Shown: positions 10,340 to 23,500 of the stretch, in pieces
How positions within the stretch are numbered: position 1 is the stretch's first letter
Layout of the letters: each line of letters begins with the position of its first letter
From: Paramecium octaurelia
Lineage: Eukaryota; Ciliophora; Oligohymenophorea; Peniculida; Parameciidae
Length of the DNA: 64,000 bases
Direction: 5' to 3'
NCBI GenBank assembly: GCA_905182995.1
Contig: CAJJDP010000046.1
Location: 487,976 to 551,975, forward strand
The notes under the pieces: model-generated
Told to the model about the DNA's origin: nothing
The model's input: only the letters and a program-made list of their open reading frames with translations
Databases searched by the model: none
Program-made: the position numbers and the translations under genes

Positions 10340-12390
10340 ATGTCATCATCCTAAGACTTAGTGAAGTGCTCGTTTAACACAGACGACATGGGATAACTGT
10401 TGTATAAAGAGAATTATCATAAGTACACATTGGTTATTAAAGATAGGTGGATAAAAGTCTAAGAGCTGATTGCTAAAGATCCAATATTGTAAAATAATGT
10501 GGCAGATTATGGGTAAAGCAGAGATAAATTATATGAAATCTATTGCAAGAAGGCCTATAAACTACATAAATTACTAAATTATAGTGATGAGATGATTCCA
10601 GGTATGGTGAACAGTCAATTCCCAGAAACTGTGGTGACTGTGTTACATTAAACCATGTTTATACCGACAATCAAGTATTTGGGAACTGAAAAGTAAATAG
10701 AGAAATGGATTCCTCCTTCATAAAATTATGAGATTGTGGGATGCTATGCTCAAACTGAATTGGGTCATGGATCAGACGTCCAGAGTTTGGAAACTACTGC
10801 TGTTTATGATAAAAACACCGAAGAATTCATTCTCAACTCACCAACTATTTCATCAACCAAATGGTGGATTGGAGACTTGGGATTGACAGCCACACATGCA
10901 GTAACACATGCTTAATTGTTCATTAATGGAAAACACTATGGAGTCTAAACATTTATAGTCTAAGTCAGAGACACACATACTCATCTACCACTCAAAGGAA
11001 TTGAAGTCGGAGATGTAGGACCAAAATATGGTTATAACACAAAAGATAATGGGTATCTTAGAATGAACAATGTCAGAATTCCTAGAGAGTAAATGCTTAT
11101 GAGATATTCCAAAGTTAGCAAGGCTGGTGAATTCATTAAGGCTTAAAATGAAAAGATTGGTTATGCCACCATGATGCAAGTAAGAACCTCTATCATTTAT
11201 AATACCTATGTTTCATTAGCCTAAGGATTAGCTATTGGAGTCAAGTATTCTCACTTTAGAAGACAATTTAAAGATAAAAATGGCATTGAAAGACCTATCA
11301 TTGATTACTAAACTCAATAAGATAAATTGATTCCATTGGTAGCAGATTGCTATGCCTAAGGCTTTGGATGCTTGAGAATTAGAGACATTTTATCAGAAAA
11401 TCTAAAAAGGATAACTGAGAAAAATGACTTTTCTTTAATGGGAGACTTGCACGCATTATTATGTTGTTGTAAGGCAGTTTATACTTGGAATACTCATTTT
11501 GGCTTAGATAAAATTAGACAATCTTTAGGTGGACATGGATTTTTATAATCTTCAGGCGTTGTTAGTATTTAAACTGAATTTGCTCCAAGTTGTACTTATG
11601 AAGGTGAAAATACAGTTCTATTATTACAAACTGGTAGATATTTATTGAAAGCTTGTAATAAAGCACAAAAACACTAACCAATTAATGAGAATGTGGAATA
11701 TCTCTATAATATTTAATAAACTTTATCATAAAAAGCTACTTTCACAAGAGCAGAATAATTGTTGTGCCCTGAAATCATTAGAAAATTGATGAGATTGCAT
11801 GCAGCCTTTTATGTAAATAAAATGATGCTTAAAATGATGGAAAAAGGTATCAATAACAAATTATCAAATTAGCTGGTGAACATGGACCAAAAGAAGCATG
11901 GAATAAACACGTCGGTGTTTCAATAACTGAAGCTTCCATTTCTCATACTTATTATTGGACATTTAAAACATTCTTAGATACATTAATAAAGTATAAGTTT
12001 TGATTCATTTTTAGAGTTTAGGATGAAAACATTAGATCAGTCTTATCCAATTTATGTTGTTTGTATGGTTTACAAAGAATTATTGATTGGCCAATTGGAT
12101 ATTTTGAAGGTGGATTTTTGAATGGGGAATAGTTGGAAATCATTTTGAATGCAAAAGAACATATTTTCACACTCATAAAACCAGATTTACTAGGACTTGT
12201 TGAAGTAAGATTAATAATTTATAGATAGTCATTTAAATTCAACGACAATGCTTTAAGATCAGATTTAGTAGATGCCAAGCCTTATGAAAAGTTATTGCAA
12301 AGTGCCAAATTAAGTTCTGTCAACAATGAAGAGTACTAAAATAAATTAAGATCATTAACAAGATAACTTAGAGAGATTCCAAAGCTGTGA
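10340..12390 (+). CDS. Peroxisomal acyl-CoA oxidase
   Basis: 658 residues, the usual length of acyl-CoA oxidases, which carry out the first FAD-dependent, H2O2-producing step of peroxisomal beta-oxidation. Visible: the FAD/substrate region [30 protein letters not shown], a C-terminal-domain [13 protein letters not shown] containing the catalytic Glu of the YEG motif, and [16 protein letters not shown]. The protein ends in PKL, a peroxisomal PTS1-type tripeptide. Introns at 11847-11872 (26), 11991-12014 (24) and 12205-12228 (24) yield exactly 659 codons. The third is a multiple of three with no in-frame TGA, so its retention would not truncate the protein. Only 113 bp separate it from the upstream GPCR gene. 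Confidence 0.95.
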
Positions 12391-12422
12391 TTTATAAATA
12401 ATAAAATTAATAAATAAAAATA

Positions 12423-13053
12423 ATGTAGTAAGTGACAACAGAATATGTTAGAAGTCTAAATGGAATTACACAAGAGTATTTGAGTATGTAAATGATAGTT
12501 TCTTGTGTCCTGTGAATGCAAACATTTACAATATCCAATTTCTTAAATTTAGAATTAGAGATATGGATTCAGGTTAAACTCTATTTGAGGTTGAACGTGA
12601 TTAAGATGAGGAGCCCATAGGTAACATAATAATTAAACATAATAAGAAAACCTCCCACCTGAATATTAAGACGAAGCTAGAAGGATTAAATACCACTTTG
12701 GACCATAATTTTTTGAATTGAAAACAGTGGGAGCACAATTGACCTTCTCAGTCGGTAATCAGCCAGTCAAGAATTTCACAATTATTGAAAGACATTATTT
12801 CAAAGATCATTTATTGAGAAGCTACGAATTTTAATTCCCTTTTTGCATTCCAAATTCAACAAATACATGGGAACACATTTACACCATTCCAGAGATTGAT
12901 GAAGCTATGGTATATGAATATAATCATCCTTTTTATTAGAGATAAGAAATGATTGACAATCCATTTCAAACTAAATCAGACAGTTTTTATTTTGTAGGTG
13001 AACAGTTAGTTATGCATAACAAGGCTGAGTATGATTACTCTCCTTTTGATTGA
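12423..13053 (+). CDS. UNC119/PDE6-delta-type lipid-binding protein (frame break near 5' end)
   Basis: Homologue of UNC119, the immunoglobulin-fold chaperone that carries myristoylated proteins to cilia and membranes. The N-terminal [12 protein letters not shown], then [53 protein letters not shown] and the near-C-terminal [22 protein letters not shown] match the family in order. A 26-nt intron interrupts the frame after DEEP (about 12619-12644). Between ITQEYL and CPVNANIYN the frame changes by 23 nt, but no GT-AG pair of that length exists: either a non-canonical intron, a sequencing error or a true frameshift. Removing 23 nt there gives an intact protein of about 193 residues. It lies 32 bp after the acyl-CoA oxidase stop. 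Confidence 0.85.
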
Positions 13054-13133
13054 AATATTAGAATATTTCTTATAAATTAATATATATTCCATATCATAAC
13101 CTTTGCTGGATGATGCTTACTAGATATGGTTTC

Positions 13134-13665
13134 TCAATATATTATAGTTCCCTTTGATATCCATAAGTTTCTTTTAAATCTCTATTATTTATCATTTTGA
13201 TTTACCAATTATTGCAAGGGAAATAATATTCTTGGCTTAATAATATCAATCATTATACCTTATGATGAGTATTCTTAGATAGATATTCAAATTTAATTAG
13301 ATAATTTTCATCAACTAATTTAGGTCTTCTTCTGAAATTTACCATTCTCATTTATTTATCTTGTCAAGTTATCAAATTTTATTTTGTTAAACATCCTCAG
13401 AATTAAGATGAGTATACAAAAAATCATATTCCTTCACTTAATAGATTTTTGGATGACTATTAAGAATAATTATTTAAATTCATCCTTATACTCATCATTA
13501 TTACAGTAGTTTTAAACAACAAAGCAGCTTTTAAGAATGATAAGGTTCAATCCTAATTATTAACGAAAGATTTAGTTAACATAATATACTGGGAAGGTTA
13601 ATTAACCACTTTTTTCCTAATTAATTTCTGAAAACCCCTGTTTCTCATCCAACCATCAAACTAAA
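13134..13665 (-). CDS. Unresolved multi-exon gene or pseudogene
   Basis: Several protein-like stretches lie on the minus strand but I cannot join them into one frame. A 3' exon ending in a TGA at 13134-13136 is preceded by a 23-nt GT-AG intron and by an exon reading RRRPKLVDENYLIKFEYLSK. Farther upstream an exon reads EKSGQLTFPVYYVNQIF and, after a 35-nt intron, YQVKEYDFLYTHLNSEDV; the step between those two halves meets a TGA in every splice I tried. This could be frameshift errors, an unusually long intron, or decay. Convergent with UNC119, 80 bp away. No family recognised. Confidence 0.35.
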
Positions 13666-13812
13666 ATGATAAATTTACTTTAAATACATAAACTGTTTAA
13701 GAAACCAAAAATAAACATGAGATTAATACAAAATTTAGTCTATTGATTTGCATCCTTCAAAAGAAGTTGTTAAGAAAAAAAGTCTGAATAATAAGATCAA
13801 TTAATGTATTTA

Positions 13813-13862
13813 ATCATTTGAACGAATTGGAATATTGAAATATTACAATTCATTCAAATGAT
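13813..13862. repeat. Inverted repeat / hairpin
   Basis: ATCATTTGAACGAATTG at 13813-13829 pairs with CAATTCATTCAAATGAT at 13846-13862, 16 of 17 positions, across a 16-base loop that is itself partly self-complementary (AATATT...ATATT). It lies in non-coding DNA upstream of the unresolved gene. No flanking duplication was obvious. Confidence 0.7.
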
Positions 13863-14246
13863 GTTGATGTTTTTATACAAAACAAGATTATTTGACATGC
13901 TGTTATTAAAAATATATAAAATAAAGAATACTTAGGTCATCTATTGAGAACTCGAACAAGAAATTAAAACTCTTTTAAACAAATCCCAAAAATTATAAAA
14001 ATTAAAGAGGTTATAATATTAAAAATAACATAATTAGAGTCCCCTCAAATTAATTTTACTACTTTTATTAATATGTATTATGAGCAATTAGGAAGTTAAT
14101 TAATCTTAATTGATTTAATATGAAATCAAACCACGTCTATGAATCAAGTTTTATAGAATCAAATTTAATTAAATTCTTAGGTTATAGATAAAAGGGAGAT
14201 TATAATTTTAGAATGAATTAAGGTAAATTCTTATATGAATAATCCA
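13863..14246. other. AT-rich intergenic DNA, partly within the duplicated block
   Basis: No supported gene. From 14017 onward this sequence is repeated exactly at 15343 onward as part of the 1325-bp duplication. It is the 3' flank of the trichocyst gene copy at 14247. Confidence 0.5.
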
Positions 14247-16667
14247 TCAATGTCTGTTTAGGGATGTTTATGAAGCTAATGATCTAACTTAATCCTTGAA
14301 AAGTTGGATAACGACATCGATGATTGCATTTTCCTCTATGAATATAAGATTGAATTAATACCTTGTCTTCTAGCTGTTTCAGAAGCATAGAATTCTCTCT
14401 TTTCTTCAAGATCAGCTGTGGCACCAGCAACTGCATTCAAGGAATCTTTCCATAATTTAAGAGCTTTAGCTTATTGGGCCAAAACAGCTGGGAGTTACTT
14501 GATTTATAAGATGGAATTGATACTGTTTCTAATTTCTCAACAAGGTTGGTTCTTCTTTCGTGTTCAGAGTTCAACCAAGCAACTTCAGCGTTTGTGTCTG
14601 AAACGTATTTGGCAAGAGCGAAAGCTGCATGAATTTCTTATTCTTATAATGTGGCAAGGGTTGATTCTAATTCATCTTGTAAATCTTATAAGATTTAGAG
14701 GACTTATTCTCCTGTGGTTCCGTCTCTCTTAACTTCGGCAAGGGATTGGAATTTCTAGATGGCGTCTTATTGGAAAAGGTGGCTGTATGCAGACAATTTG
14801 TCAGCGATTGTTTGGGCTTTCTCGACGAGTTCGACTCCAGCGTTATTTGTAAGAAATCCAGCAACATCTTATTCTAAGAGTGTGACTACTCCGATGGCAT
14901 CAGCGTGATCAGCAAGTGATTTAACAAAGAGTCCATTGGCCCAACATCTTTAATCTTAGAGTTATGCATTTCTTCTTTCAATTTCAGCAAGTCTGGATTC
15001 AGCCCAAGCCAACCATTAATATCCATCCTTTAGAATTTATTAAATAATCATACTCTGACTTAGGCTTCAACGTCTCCTCTGACTGCACCAAGAGCTTCCC
15101 ATTATTATTTGTTAAGTGAAGCAACATTTGTCAAATCACCAATGACTTAAGCAAAGATTTCTAAGAAGACATAATGTTATTTTATTACCTTCATCTGTGT
15201 TATTCTTTTTGTCTGCAGCAGCTTAGACTTAAACATTCTCTGTCTTGAGGTCTCTTAAGAGATTGTAAACAGATTCGACTGCATCATTTCCTCTGGTACC
15301 AGCTTGAAGAAGCACAGCAAATTTATTTGTGTCGATAGCAANTATTAAAAATAACATAATTAGAGTCCCCTCAAATTAATTTTACTACTTTTATTAATAT
15401 GTATTATGAGCAATTAGGAAGTTAATTAATCTTAATTGATTTAATATGAAATCAAACCACGTCTATGAATCAAGTTTTATAGAATCAAATTTAATTAAAT
15501 TCTTAGGTTATAGATAAAAGGGAGATTATAATTTTAGAATGAATTAAGGTAAATTCTTATATGAATAATCCATCAATGTCTGTTTAGGGATGTTTATGAA
15601 GCTAATGATCTAACTTAATCCTTGAAAAGTTGGATAACGACATCGATGATTGCATTTTCCTCTATGAATATAAGATTGAATTAATACCTTGTCTTCTAGC
15701 TGTTTCAGAAGCATAGAATTCTCTCTTTTCTTCAAGATCAGCTGTGGCACCAGCAACTGCATTCAAGGAATCTTTCCATAATTTAAGAGCTTTAGCTTAT
15801 TGGGCCAAAACAGCTGGGAGTTACTTGATTTATAAGATGGAATTGATACTGTTTCTAATTTCTCAACAAGGTTGGTTCTTCTTTCGTGTTCAGAGTTCAA
15901 CCAAGCAACTTCAGCGTTTGTGTCTGAAACGTATTTGGCAAGAGCGAAAGCTGCATGAATTTCTTATTCTTATAATGTGGCAAGGGTTGATTCTAATTCA
16001 TCTTGTAAATCTTATAAGATTTAGAGGACTTATTCTCCTGTGGTTCCGTCTCTCTTAACTTCGGCAAGGGATTGGAATTTCTAGATGGCGTCTTATTGGA
16101 AAAGGTGGCTGTATGCAGACAATTTGTCAGCGATTGTTTGGGCTTTCTCGACGAGTTCGACTCCAGCGTTATTTGTAAGAAATCCAGCAACATCTTATTC
16201 TAAGAGTGTGACTACTCCGATGGCATCAGCGTGATCAGCAAGTGATTTAACAAAGAGTCCATTGGCCCAACATCTTTAATCTTAGAGTTATGCATTTCTT
16301 CTTTCAATTTCAGCAAGTCTGGATTCAGCCCAAGCCAACCATTAATATCCATCCTTTAGAATTTATTAAATAATCATACTCTGACTTAGGCTTCAACGTC
16401 TCCTCTGACTGCACCAAGAGCTTCCCATTATTATTTGTTAAGTGAAGCAACATTTGTCAAATCACCAATGACTTAAGCAAAGATTTCTAAGAAGACATAA
16501 TGTTATTTTATTACCTTCATCTGTGTTATTCTTTTTGTCTGCAGCAGCTTAGACTTAAACATTCTCTGTCTTGAGGTCTCTTAAGAGATTGTAAACAGAT
16601 TCGACTGCATCATTTCCTCTGGTACCAGCTTGAAGAAGCACAGCAAATTTATTTGTGTCGATAGCAA
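14017..16667. repeat. Exact 1325-bp tandem duplication joined by one N
   Basis: 14017-15341 and 15343-16667 appear identical base for base as far as I checked, at an offset of 1326, with a single N at 15342 as the only spacer. Identity includes intergenic DNA and introns. The most economical reading is an unmerged contig overlap, so the second trichocyst copy below may not exist in the genome. Confidence 0.93.
14247..15341 (-). CDS. Trichocyst matrix protein, copy C' (lacks 5' end; probable assembly duplicate)
   Basis: Identical to the 3' 1095 bases of the complete gene at 15573-16707, including its four introns (14336-14361, 14498-14523, 15028-15053, 15161-15188). The reading frame stops at the N at 15342, so the first dozen residues, the signal peptide core, are missing. 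If the duplication were real this would be a truncated gene without start codon; the single N and perfect identity argue instead for an artefact. Confidence 0.8.
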
Positions 16668-16707
16668 ATACAGCTGACAATAAGCAAATTGCGATGATTG
16701 CTCTCAT
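15573..16707 (-). CDS. Trichocyst matrix protein, copy C (complete)
   Basis: A 342-residue TMP precursor. It begins with the signal peptide MRAIIAICLLSAVFA and continues with helical, Ala/Glu/Gln-rich heptads, for example QWLAWAESRLAEIERRNAQL, ending QTSLNRH. Four introns at 16487-16514 (28 nt), 16354-16379 (26), 15824-15849 (26) and 15662-15687 (26) give exactly 343 codons. It is clearly a different subfamily from copies A/B: exon positions and sequence do not align by eye except for general TMP features. Product: trichocyst core, released by Ca2+-triggered exocytosis. Confidence 0.92.
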
Positions 16708-17554
16708 AATTTAATTTAATTATCTAAAAAACGGGTTTCATAATTTGGTTTATAATCCTTTCATTTTATACTCAAAATTCATATTGTTAAATATTCCTCT
16801 TCAAAATTACTTCAAATCCTTCTCTCTTCATAATTCTATGATATGACATAGTGATATCACAGATTACCAATTAGATGGTTCTCATTATTGTATTCTGAAT
16901 CCAAAAATGTTCATTTTCATTTATCCTTCTATATTTAGATAAAATTCTAACTTTTCGTTAATTTTTAAGTTATTCTCATCAAAATTCATCTTCCTAATTA
17001 TCTCTAGTCAATATTTAAATTGCTAGATATGATTTATACTAATTCATTCTTTAAATTTTTCTATTTTCATTATAAATATTGATTTTTAGAATTGATTTGT
17101 TTGATCCATACAAGAGAGGGAAGATAATTAACATTAGATCAAGGTATTTTTGTCTAAAATTATAAGATCTTTTAATTCTGAATATAACTTCTAAATTTAG
17201 GAATAATGAGAAGATAATAATTTATAGATGAAATGAAATTGATTACGAATTGCTACATAAATTATTGTCTAAATATTCCAAATTCTTAAAATTACAAATT
17301 GAATAATAAACTAATTTACAATCTCTTTTTTTCAATAGAATCGAAGTATCGTATTTTTGGAGAGATGTGGGTCGCAATTCATATAAATATATTGTAAAAT
17401 AATTAATTTATGATTATGGAATAAATATGGGGGAAGGAATCCAAAATGGCGGATAGCATTTAGATTTCTTAATAAGACTATCAAATTCGTTATATAGAGA
17501 GTAGGACTGTAATGTTATTTAATTTCAATTGAAATAATTTAAATAAAGTATTAT
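16708..17554. other. Divergent intergenic region
   Basis: About 850 bases between the minus-strand trichocyst gene and the plus-strand Ca2+ channel; presumably both promoters. An upstream ATG at about 17428 opens a frame that does not lead to the channel. Nothing else recognised. Confidence 0.5.
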
Positions 17555-20500
17555 ATGAATTAAGAGGACTTAAACTATTTGACTTATGGATCTATTATTT
17601 CGATATCTCATGTATAAGATGATCATTCTTTCATAACAGCAGATGGTTTTGTCAAGCGGGCAGTTTGTTTAAAGAACTTTGTACAAATATAGCATTTATA
17701 TACAAGCATCACATAGATGTGGTAGATGCAAAATAATTAGGTAAAATGAAAAGTAGACCTTATTACCACACTCTATTCTAAATATTTCCAAAATTTACAA
17801 ATAATACTAAGTAAGAAATTTTAAAGGAACTTATTGGAGAAGAACAAGAAGAAGAGGCTTAACCAGCAGTTCAGAATATTTTAGAAAGCATTCAAAAACA
17901 TTAGAAAGTGGATGAAAAGACGATTATGTCAAAAGAGCAAGTCTAAACATTTTCTCAGAAATTATTATAGGAGTTCAAATATAATCTCGACACTTTTGAA
18001 AAAGTAAACATGTATTGTAATACCATAGTCTAAAGCACATAAAGTGTCATATAAGTCTCATATTTAATTATTGCATTTGGCATCATCAAAGTTTTTGGCT
18101 TGTCATCAAAAGGAGGCTCGTGTAGAAACCTCAAATTATAAAATAACTCTAGATGAATTACCTAGCGATTCATCATTATTTAAGATCTTACCAGCTTATA
18201 AATATTAGAAAGAAGGTGAGTAAGTTATTTATGCAAGTGACATTGTTTATATAGTGAGAGCCACATCCTTTATGAATAAATTGACATTCTTGCATGCATC
18301 TTAAGAGATGGGAAACTATGGAAAGAGCAGGAAATAGAAAAAGAGTGATGAAGATTTATTATTTTGCAAAAATGAGAAGGATATAATCAAGAGAGAAGTA
18401 AATGCAGCATTAGATGAAGAGAATCAAACTCAGTGGAGAATTTCAGTTTATTCAGATTATGTTTCTGAAACATCGGGGTATTTGAAATGCGGTGATGTGA
18501 TTTGGTTGCATCATTCTGAAACTAATACAACTATTGCAGCAACAAGAAAGGGTAAACCTGTGGATTAGAAGAACTTTCAATCATTTAATTTGGTTGAGTG
18601 GTTAAAAGTAGAGAATGTTGAGTTAAATGTATTGAGTGGTTCAACAAAAGAAAGTTATGATGAATATACAGGAGATACTCATTCAATGTGGATTATTGAA
18701 TCAGAAATATACAAAGAAGGAGGCATTGTAGTATTTGATAAGAAATATAGATTCAAGCATTTTACATCAGGATTGTATTTATCTGGCCTTAAAGATAAAT
18801 TTACATTAGATAAATAGAGAGTTCCATCAACATTATTTTATTTTAGTCAACTAAAGAATTCTCAGGTTAGAGAAAAATCTGTCATGAGAGGAAGTTATGT
18901 TTATATTTGTCATGATAAAGCAATACCTTTAGGTACTAATAATAATTAGAATGATGAAAATAGTTATTGGGTTGATATACAATACGGAAAAAATCAAAGG
19001 TACATTCCAATTCTTCATTAAGAACAACATAAAACTGATTAAAGTGTTTTTAAATTGTATGCTAGTAGTAGCAACGATGTTTGGGAAATTTCATTTGTTC
19101 TAAGTTGCGCTAAGACTCTAACAAATTATCTTGACGATTTATAGAAATTAAAATGGGAAAACGATGCCTAAGATAAGGAAGTACTTAAGGATCATCTATT
19201 AAAAATATAAACAACAAAATAATGTATTGATGATATCAATGATTTTTGTAATAATAGATTATATAATTCAACACCTGAGTAGAAGTATGGAACTATCAAT
19301 CCGTTTAGATAAAAGTTATTGAAGGAATAATATTACATTGATTTATTAGTCAAAATATTAGTTTAACAGCTAAAACCTGAAGATCTTGTGATTTGGAGCA
19401 GAAGATATATGATTATTCAAATGCAAGACATACAATAATAATAAGAAAAAATGAGCAGCACAGAACAAACCAACAAAAAACAAGGACTAAAAGATCATGA
19501 AATATTGGCTTATATTGCATTTAAAATAACATTGAATCAAGCTATTTATACATTATTGACATCGATTTGCAAATAAAACCCTGAGAATGAGTTGTACACC
19601 TTTGATTTAATTGGGCATTTCTTAGAACATTGTAGATATATTCCAGAAGCAATCAAGTGTATGATTTCAATTATTGGAAACAATCAAGAATTGCTTAACC
19701 AATTGTCAATGAATATGAAACTTGATTATAATCCAAAGGAATAGGAATTTTTTGAGCCAGAAGAAGAAAAAATGTAGCTTCATCATAATAAAATTTAAAA
19801 TAATTTTCTCATTTTCTTCTTAAATCTATTAGAAACAGATGAATAAGCACATAAAGCAGACTTTTTAACTTTCCTAAGAGAAATGTGCATTTATAATAAT
19901 CAAGGGATTAATTCAAATTAAGAAGCCATTTATAAATTGCTAAAGAAACATAATCACAAAAAGATTTAATTAATTAAAGATCGTGAAGATCCAGATAAGA
20001 TATCTTTGAAAGATGGAAAGCTCGTTATCCCATTTAAATTATAGAATGACCCTAAGGAAATGTACTTTATAAATGAGTAGTTGTAATTTTATGCTGATGT
20101 ATCCTATGGGAGAAATTATCTATGGAAACATGAGTTGGAATAGTATTTCAGTAAAGACTTTTTGTTTCAAAACATTTGGTAAGAAGATGGCAATCGAACA
20201 TATGCAGTACTCTAGGCTGCTTTGTGTAAAATTGCTATGAGTCTTTATATTGATCATGACCCTCTCAATAAGATTCAATTACCTAAATATTGTAATCTTT
20301 TTAAAAGTATTGATAAGGCAAACGAAGTTCAACATATCGGGCTCTACACTTCTTTAATTGAGGATCTATTCAAATATTTATAAGATAATAAACATTAAAT
20401 AGTGCTGGCACTTGATACTAAAGACGGTGGAGATAATAAAGATTATGATGTATTAGATGCAAATGATGAAAAGAGTTTGTTGATTAATGAATTGCTTTAC

Positions 20501-23500
20501 AATTCTTGTTAGATGATGTTATTAGTGTTAGAATTGGATGTATTCTAATTTTTAGATAAGGAACCAAATCAATACTATAAATAAATAATTGATATTGTTA
20601 TTCATTATTTTTTCTATGATTTTACCTAGTTGCCTTTGATGAAAAGTGTATACAAAGTATAAAAATCAGAAATCACTTAAAGAAAACAAAGAAAAGAGAT
20701 AAACCCATTAGGAATTGGTTTGAATTTAGGAGCTAATCTGATTAGTATGGCTAATCCAATGAATTTGGGTTTGAATCTAAATCTGTTTGGATCAGATGAG
20801 GAATAAAAATCAGAATCAGACGATGATGAATAAATTGATGAAGGTATTGTTGATGATGTCTAAATGTACACTAATCCCTTAATGAGAGGATTTATCAAGT
20901 TAGAGAATGAACTCCAGAGTACCTTATTAACTAGAGAAGAGACTGGGTCAAGTCAATTAGAGATCAAAATCAAATTGACTCTTTGTGATGTCATGGATAG
21001 ATTCTTAGATATGAGACAAAATTATCTTATGTTGAATTGTTTGTCCTTTTTCAAGAAATAAATTATCGAAAAAATGTAAGAAGGAATTCAATAAATTAAA
21101 TTTTCTAAAGATGATGTTTGTTAAGAATAGGAAGAAACTAAAATATTAATTTTTGTTTAGAGGAAAACAGAATCAAATTTATTGGGGTTGTTACCAAATA
21201 TTGCTAAAACAGGTTTAAAAGAAGTGGATGAAAAAGAAGAGAAACAAGATGCCTTTGGTATTGGAGCATTAAATTTTTTGAATAAATTGGCTGAAACAAA
21301 ACCAGAATCTGAAGAATTCAAAGTTTTTACTTAGAATGAAATGCAAATATATGATTTGGATTAATACTTCTCATTAAATTTACCTCAAGAAGACATCAGC
21401 AAGATAAACAACCCAATAGGAGTTGTTTTGCCATATTTATTTACAAACTTTTCTTAGATTCATGAGGAGGAGTTAGAAAAGAGGTGTTTGGCTATTATTA
21501 TGAGGTTGTTTAATTAGAGAGAAGAACTTTGTAATAATCTATTAAAACTGTAACTTGTAAGTGACCCAATAAAAAGTAAACTATATGAATTCCTAAGTGA
21601 AAATTTGTAAAGATTAAATTAGTTGGTTGATAGATCTGAAGTATGGCTTGCAGAATACGTTAAAAGCTAGAAATAAAATGACCTAGAAGAAACATTGGAT
21701 ATAATCGATAATTTTAGATAGGGTTTCTTTAAGGACACTCAAATATCGTAAAGAATCATCTCTGGAACTTCAGAAATCGATGGGGAAAAATAGAACTTAA
21801 TGAATGCATTAAAGATTCATGTGCCTATCTTAAATTTAATAAGAGATCAAATGCCAACTTTGGATTTCCAACTTGAAAATATCAAAAATGTTCAAAGAAA
21901 ACAAAGGTTGGCACAATTGTTCATTTATGCCTTTTAATTTTTAACCTATTTTTGCAGAAATAATCATGAGAATTAGATAGTGTTATCATAGTATATATCC
22001 TATTTTGAAAATATGCATTTGGAAGTAGGACAGATCCCATTAATTTGTGAAATTTATAAAGATAATCAGAAACTTTTAACTTCTATAAATAGAAATGACA
22101 GAGTTTTTCATAGATTTGTAGAATTAATTTATCAAAGTGGAAGAAAAGCCCAATTTTTGGACTTTTTCCTTACGATAATAAAATAAGGAAATAAATATAT
22201 TTTTGATAATTAATTACTAGTATTGAACACTTTTCTAGAAAAAGAAGAACTATTGTTTACAGAAAGGAATGAATTCGTTTTTGAAGGTGATATCTAATTG
22301 CACTAATCGGACTTTCTAACAGATTTAGCAACAAATCCTCCAATGAACTAGCCATTTCTCTATCATGCTAAGTTATTGGATTTATTGCTATAATGTACAT
22401 AAATTCAAGTCCTTGAAGGTGATCAGAAGGATAACTTTACAATAAATGTAGCAAAATTAAAAAAGAAATTTACAGCCCAATACCTGATATAATTGTTGTG
22501 CAAATCAGATTCTATAAGTAGCAAAAATCCCTCTCTTTAAGAATAAGGATTTGGATTAATAAAAAAATAATTATGGATATTTTTTATGAATATACACATT
22601 ACGAGTGAGAAGAGTCATAATGTTGGGAAGGAAATTAAGAATGATCTAATTAAGATGATTGAATACGAGATAAAGAGATTGGATTCTATTTAATTCGATC
22701 ACTAATAGATGAAATACTTTGATTTCTTAATTGAAGCTGTATTGCCCTTATTTACAACTTATTTGATTAGAAAAAACATATAAATCCATTAGGATGAGGA
22801 CGAAGATGGGAATGATTAAGAATAAAAGGATATTGCAGCTTTATAGCAATTTGCGAAATCGTTATCATAGAAAATATTACAACTTGGAAAGTATATTAAT
22901 AGGAAAAAGTATGTGTAGGTTTTAATTGCATTTTATTCTTATTTTCCATTGACAGTAATGGGCAAGGTATGTTAATCTGTCTTAGGTTAATCAAAACTGA
23001 TGGAGGATCTTGGAGAATATAATAATTTGAGAGATGTATTATCGAATATTCAGGCTGGGGCTAATGATAATTATTAGGTAGATCTAAATGATTAAGTAAG
23101 TCATGTATAGAATGGAATTTCATAGCATCACTTGGATCATCCGACTCCTAAAACCATTTTCCAAAGCAACAATGTTAAATCGAGGATAGGGATGATGTCT
23201 GCTCTTTCTTCGAATAAGAAATAGAAAGAAGAACCTCTTATTGAATTTGAGAGGGCAGAGATTGAGAAAGCAGATGTTGAAAAAATCTCTGCTGCTTGGG
23301 AAGAATTTGTTATTCAACTATGTTTAAGTGATAAAAGTAAGACTCATGTCTAAGAGGAGCTGCAAAAATTGTCAGAGGCTATTGTTAAATTTGAATAGTA
23401 TTTTGGTAATCCAAGTGACAAAAATGAAAAAAATGAAAAAATATTAAAAGTTGAATAAGTGATACTAATAAAAAAGTTTATTAATTTTTTGAGTTATGCA

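Noticed and set aside
13134-13290. PLAT/LH2 domain suggested by YYFPCNNW on the minus strand
   Set aside because: That frame meets TGA just upstream; the alternative frame splices better, so the resemblance is probably chance.
22964-22984. Possible 19-nt intron (GTATGTTAATCTGTCTTAG) in the Ca2+ channel
   Set aside because: The frame reads through cleanly and removal of 19 nt would destroy it.
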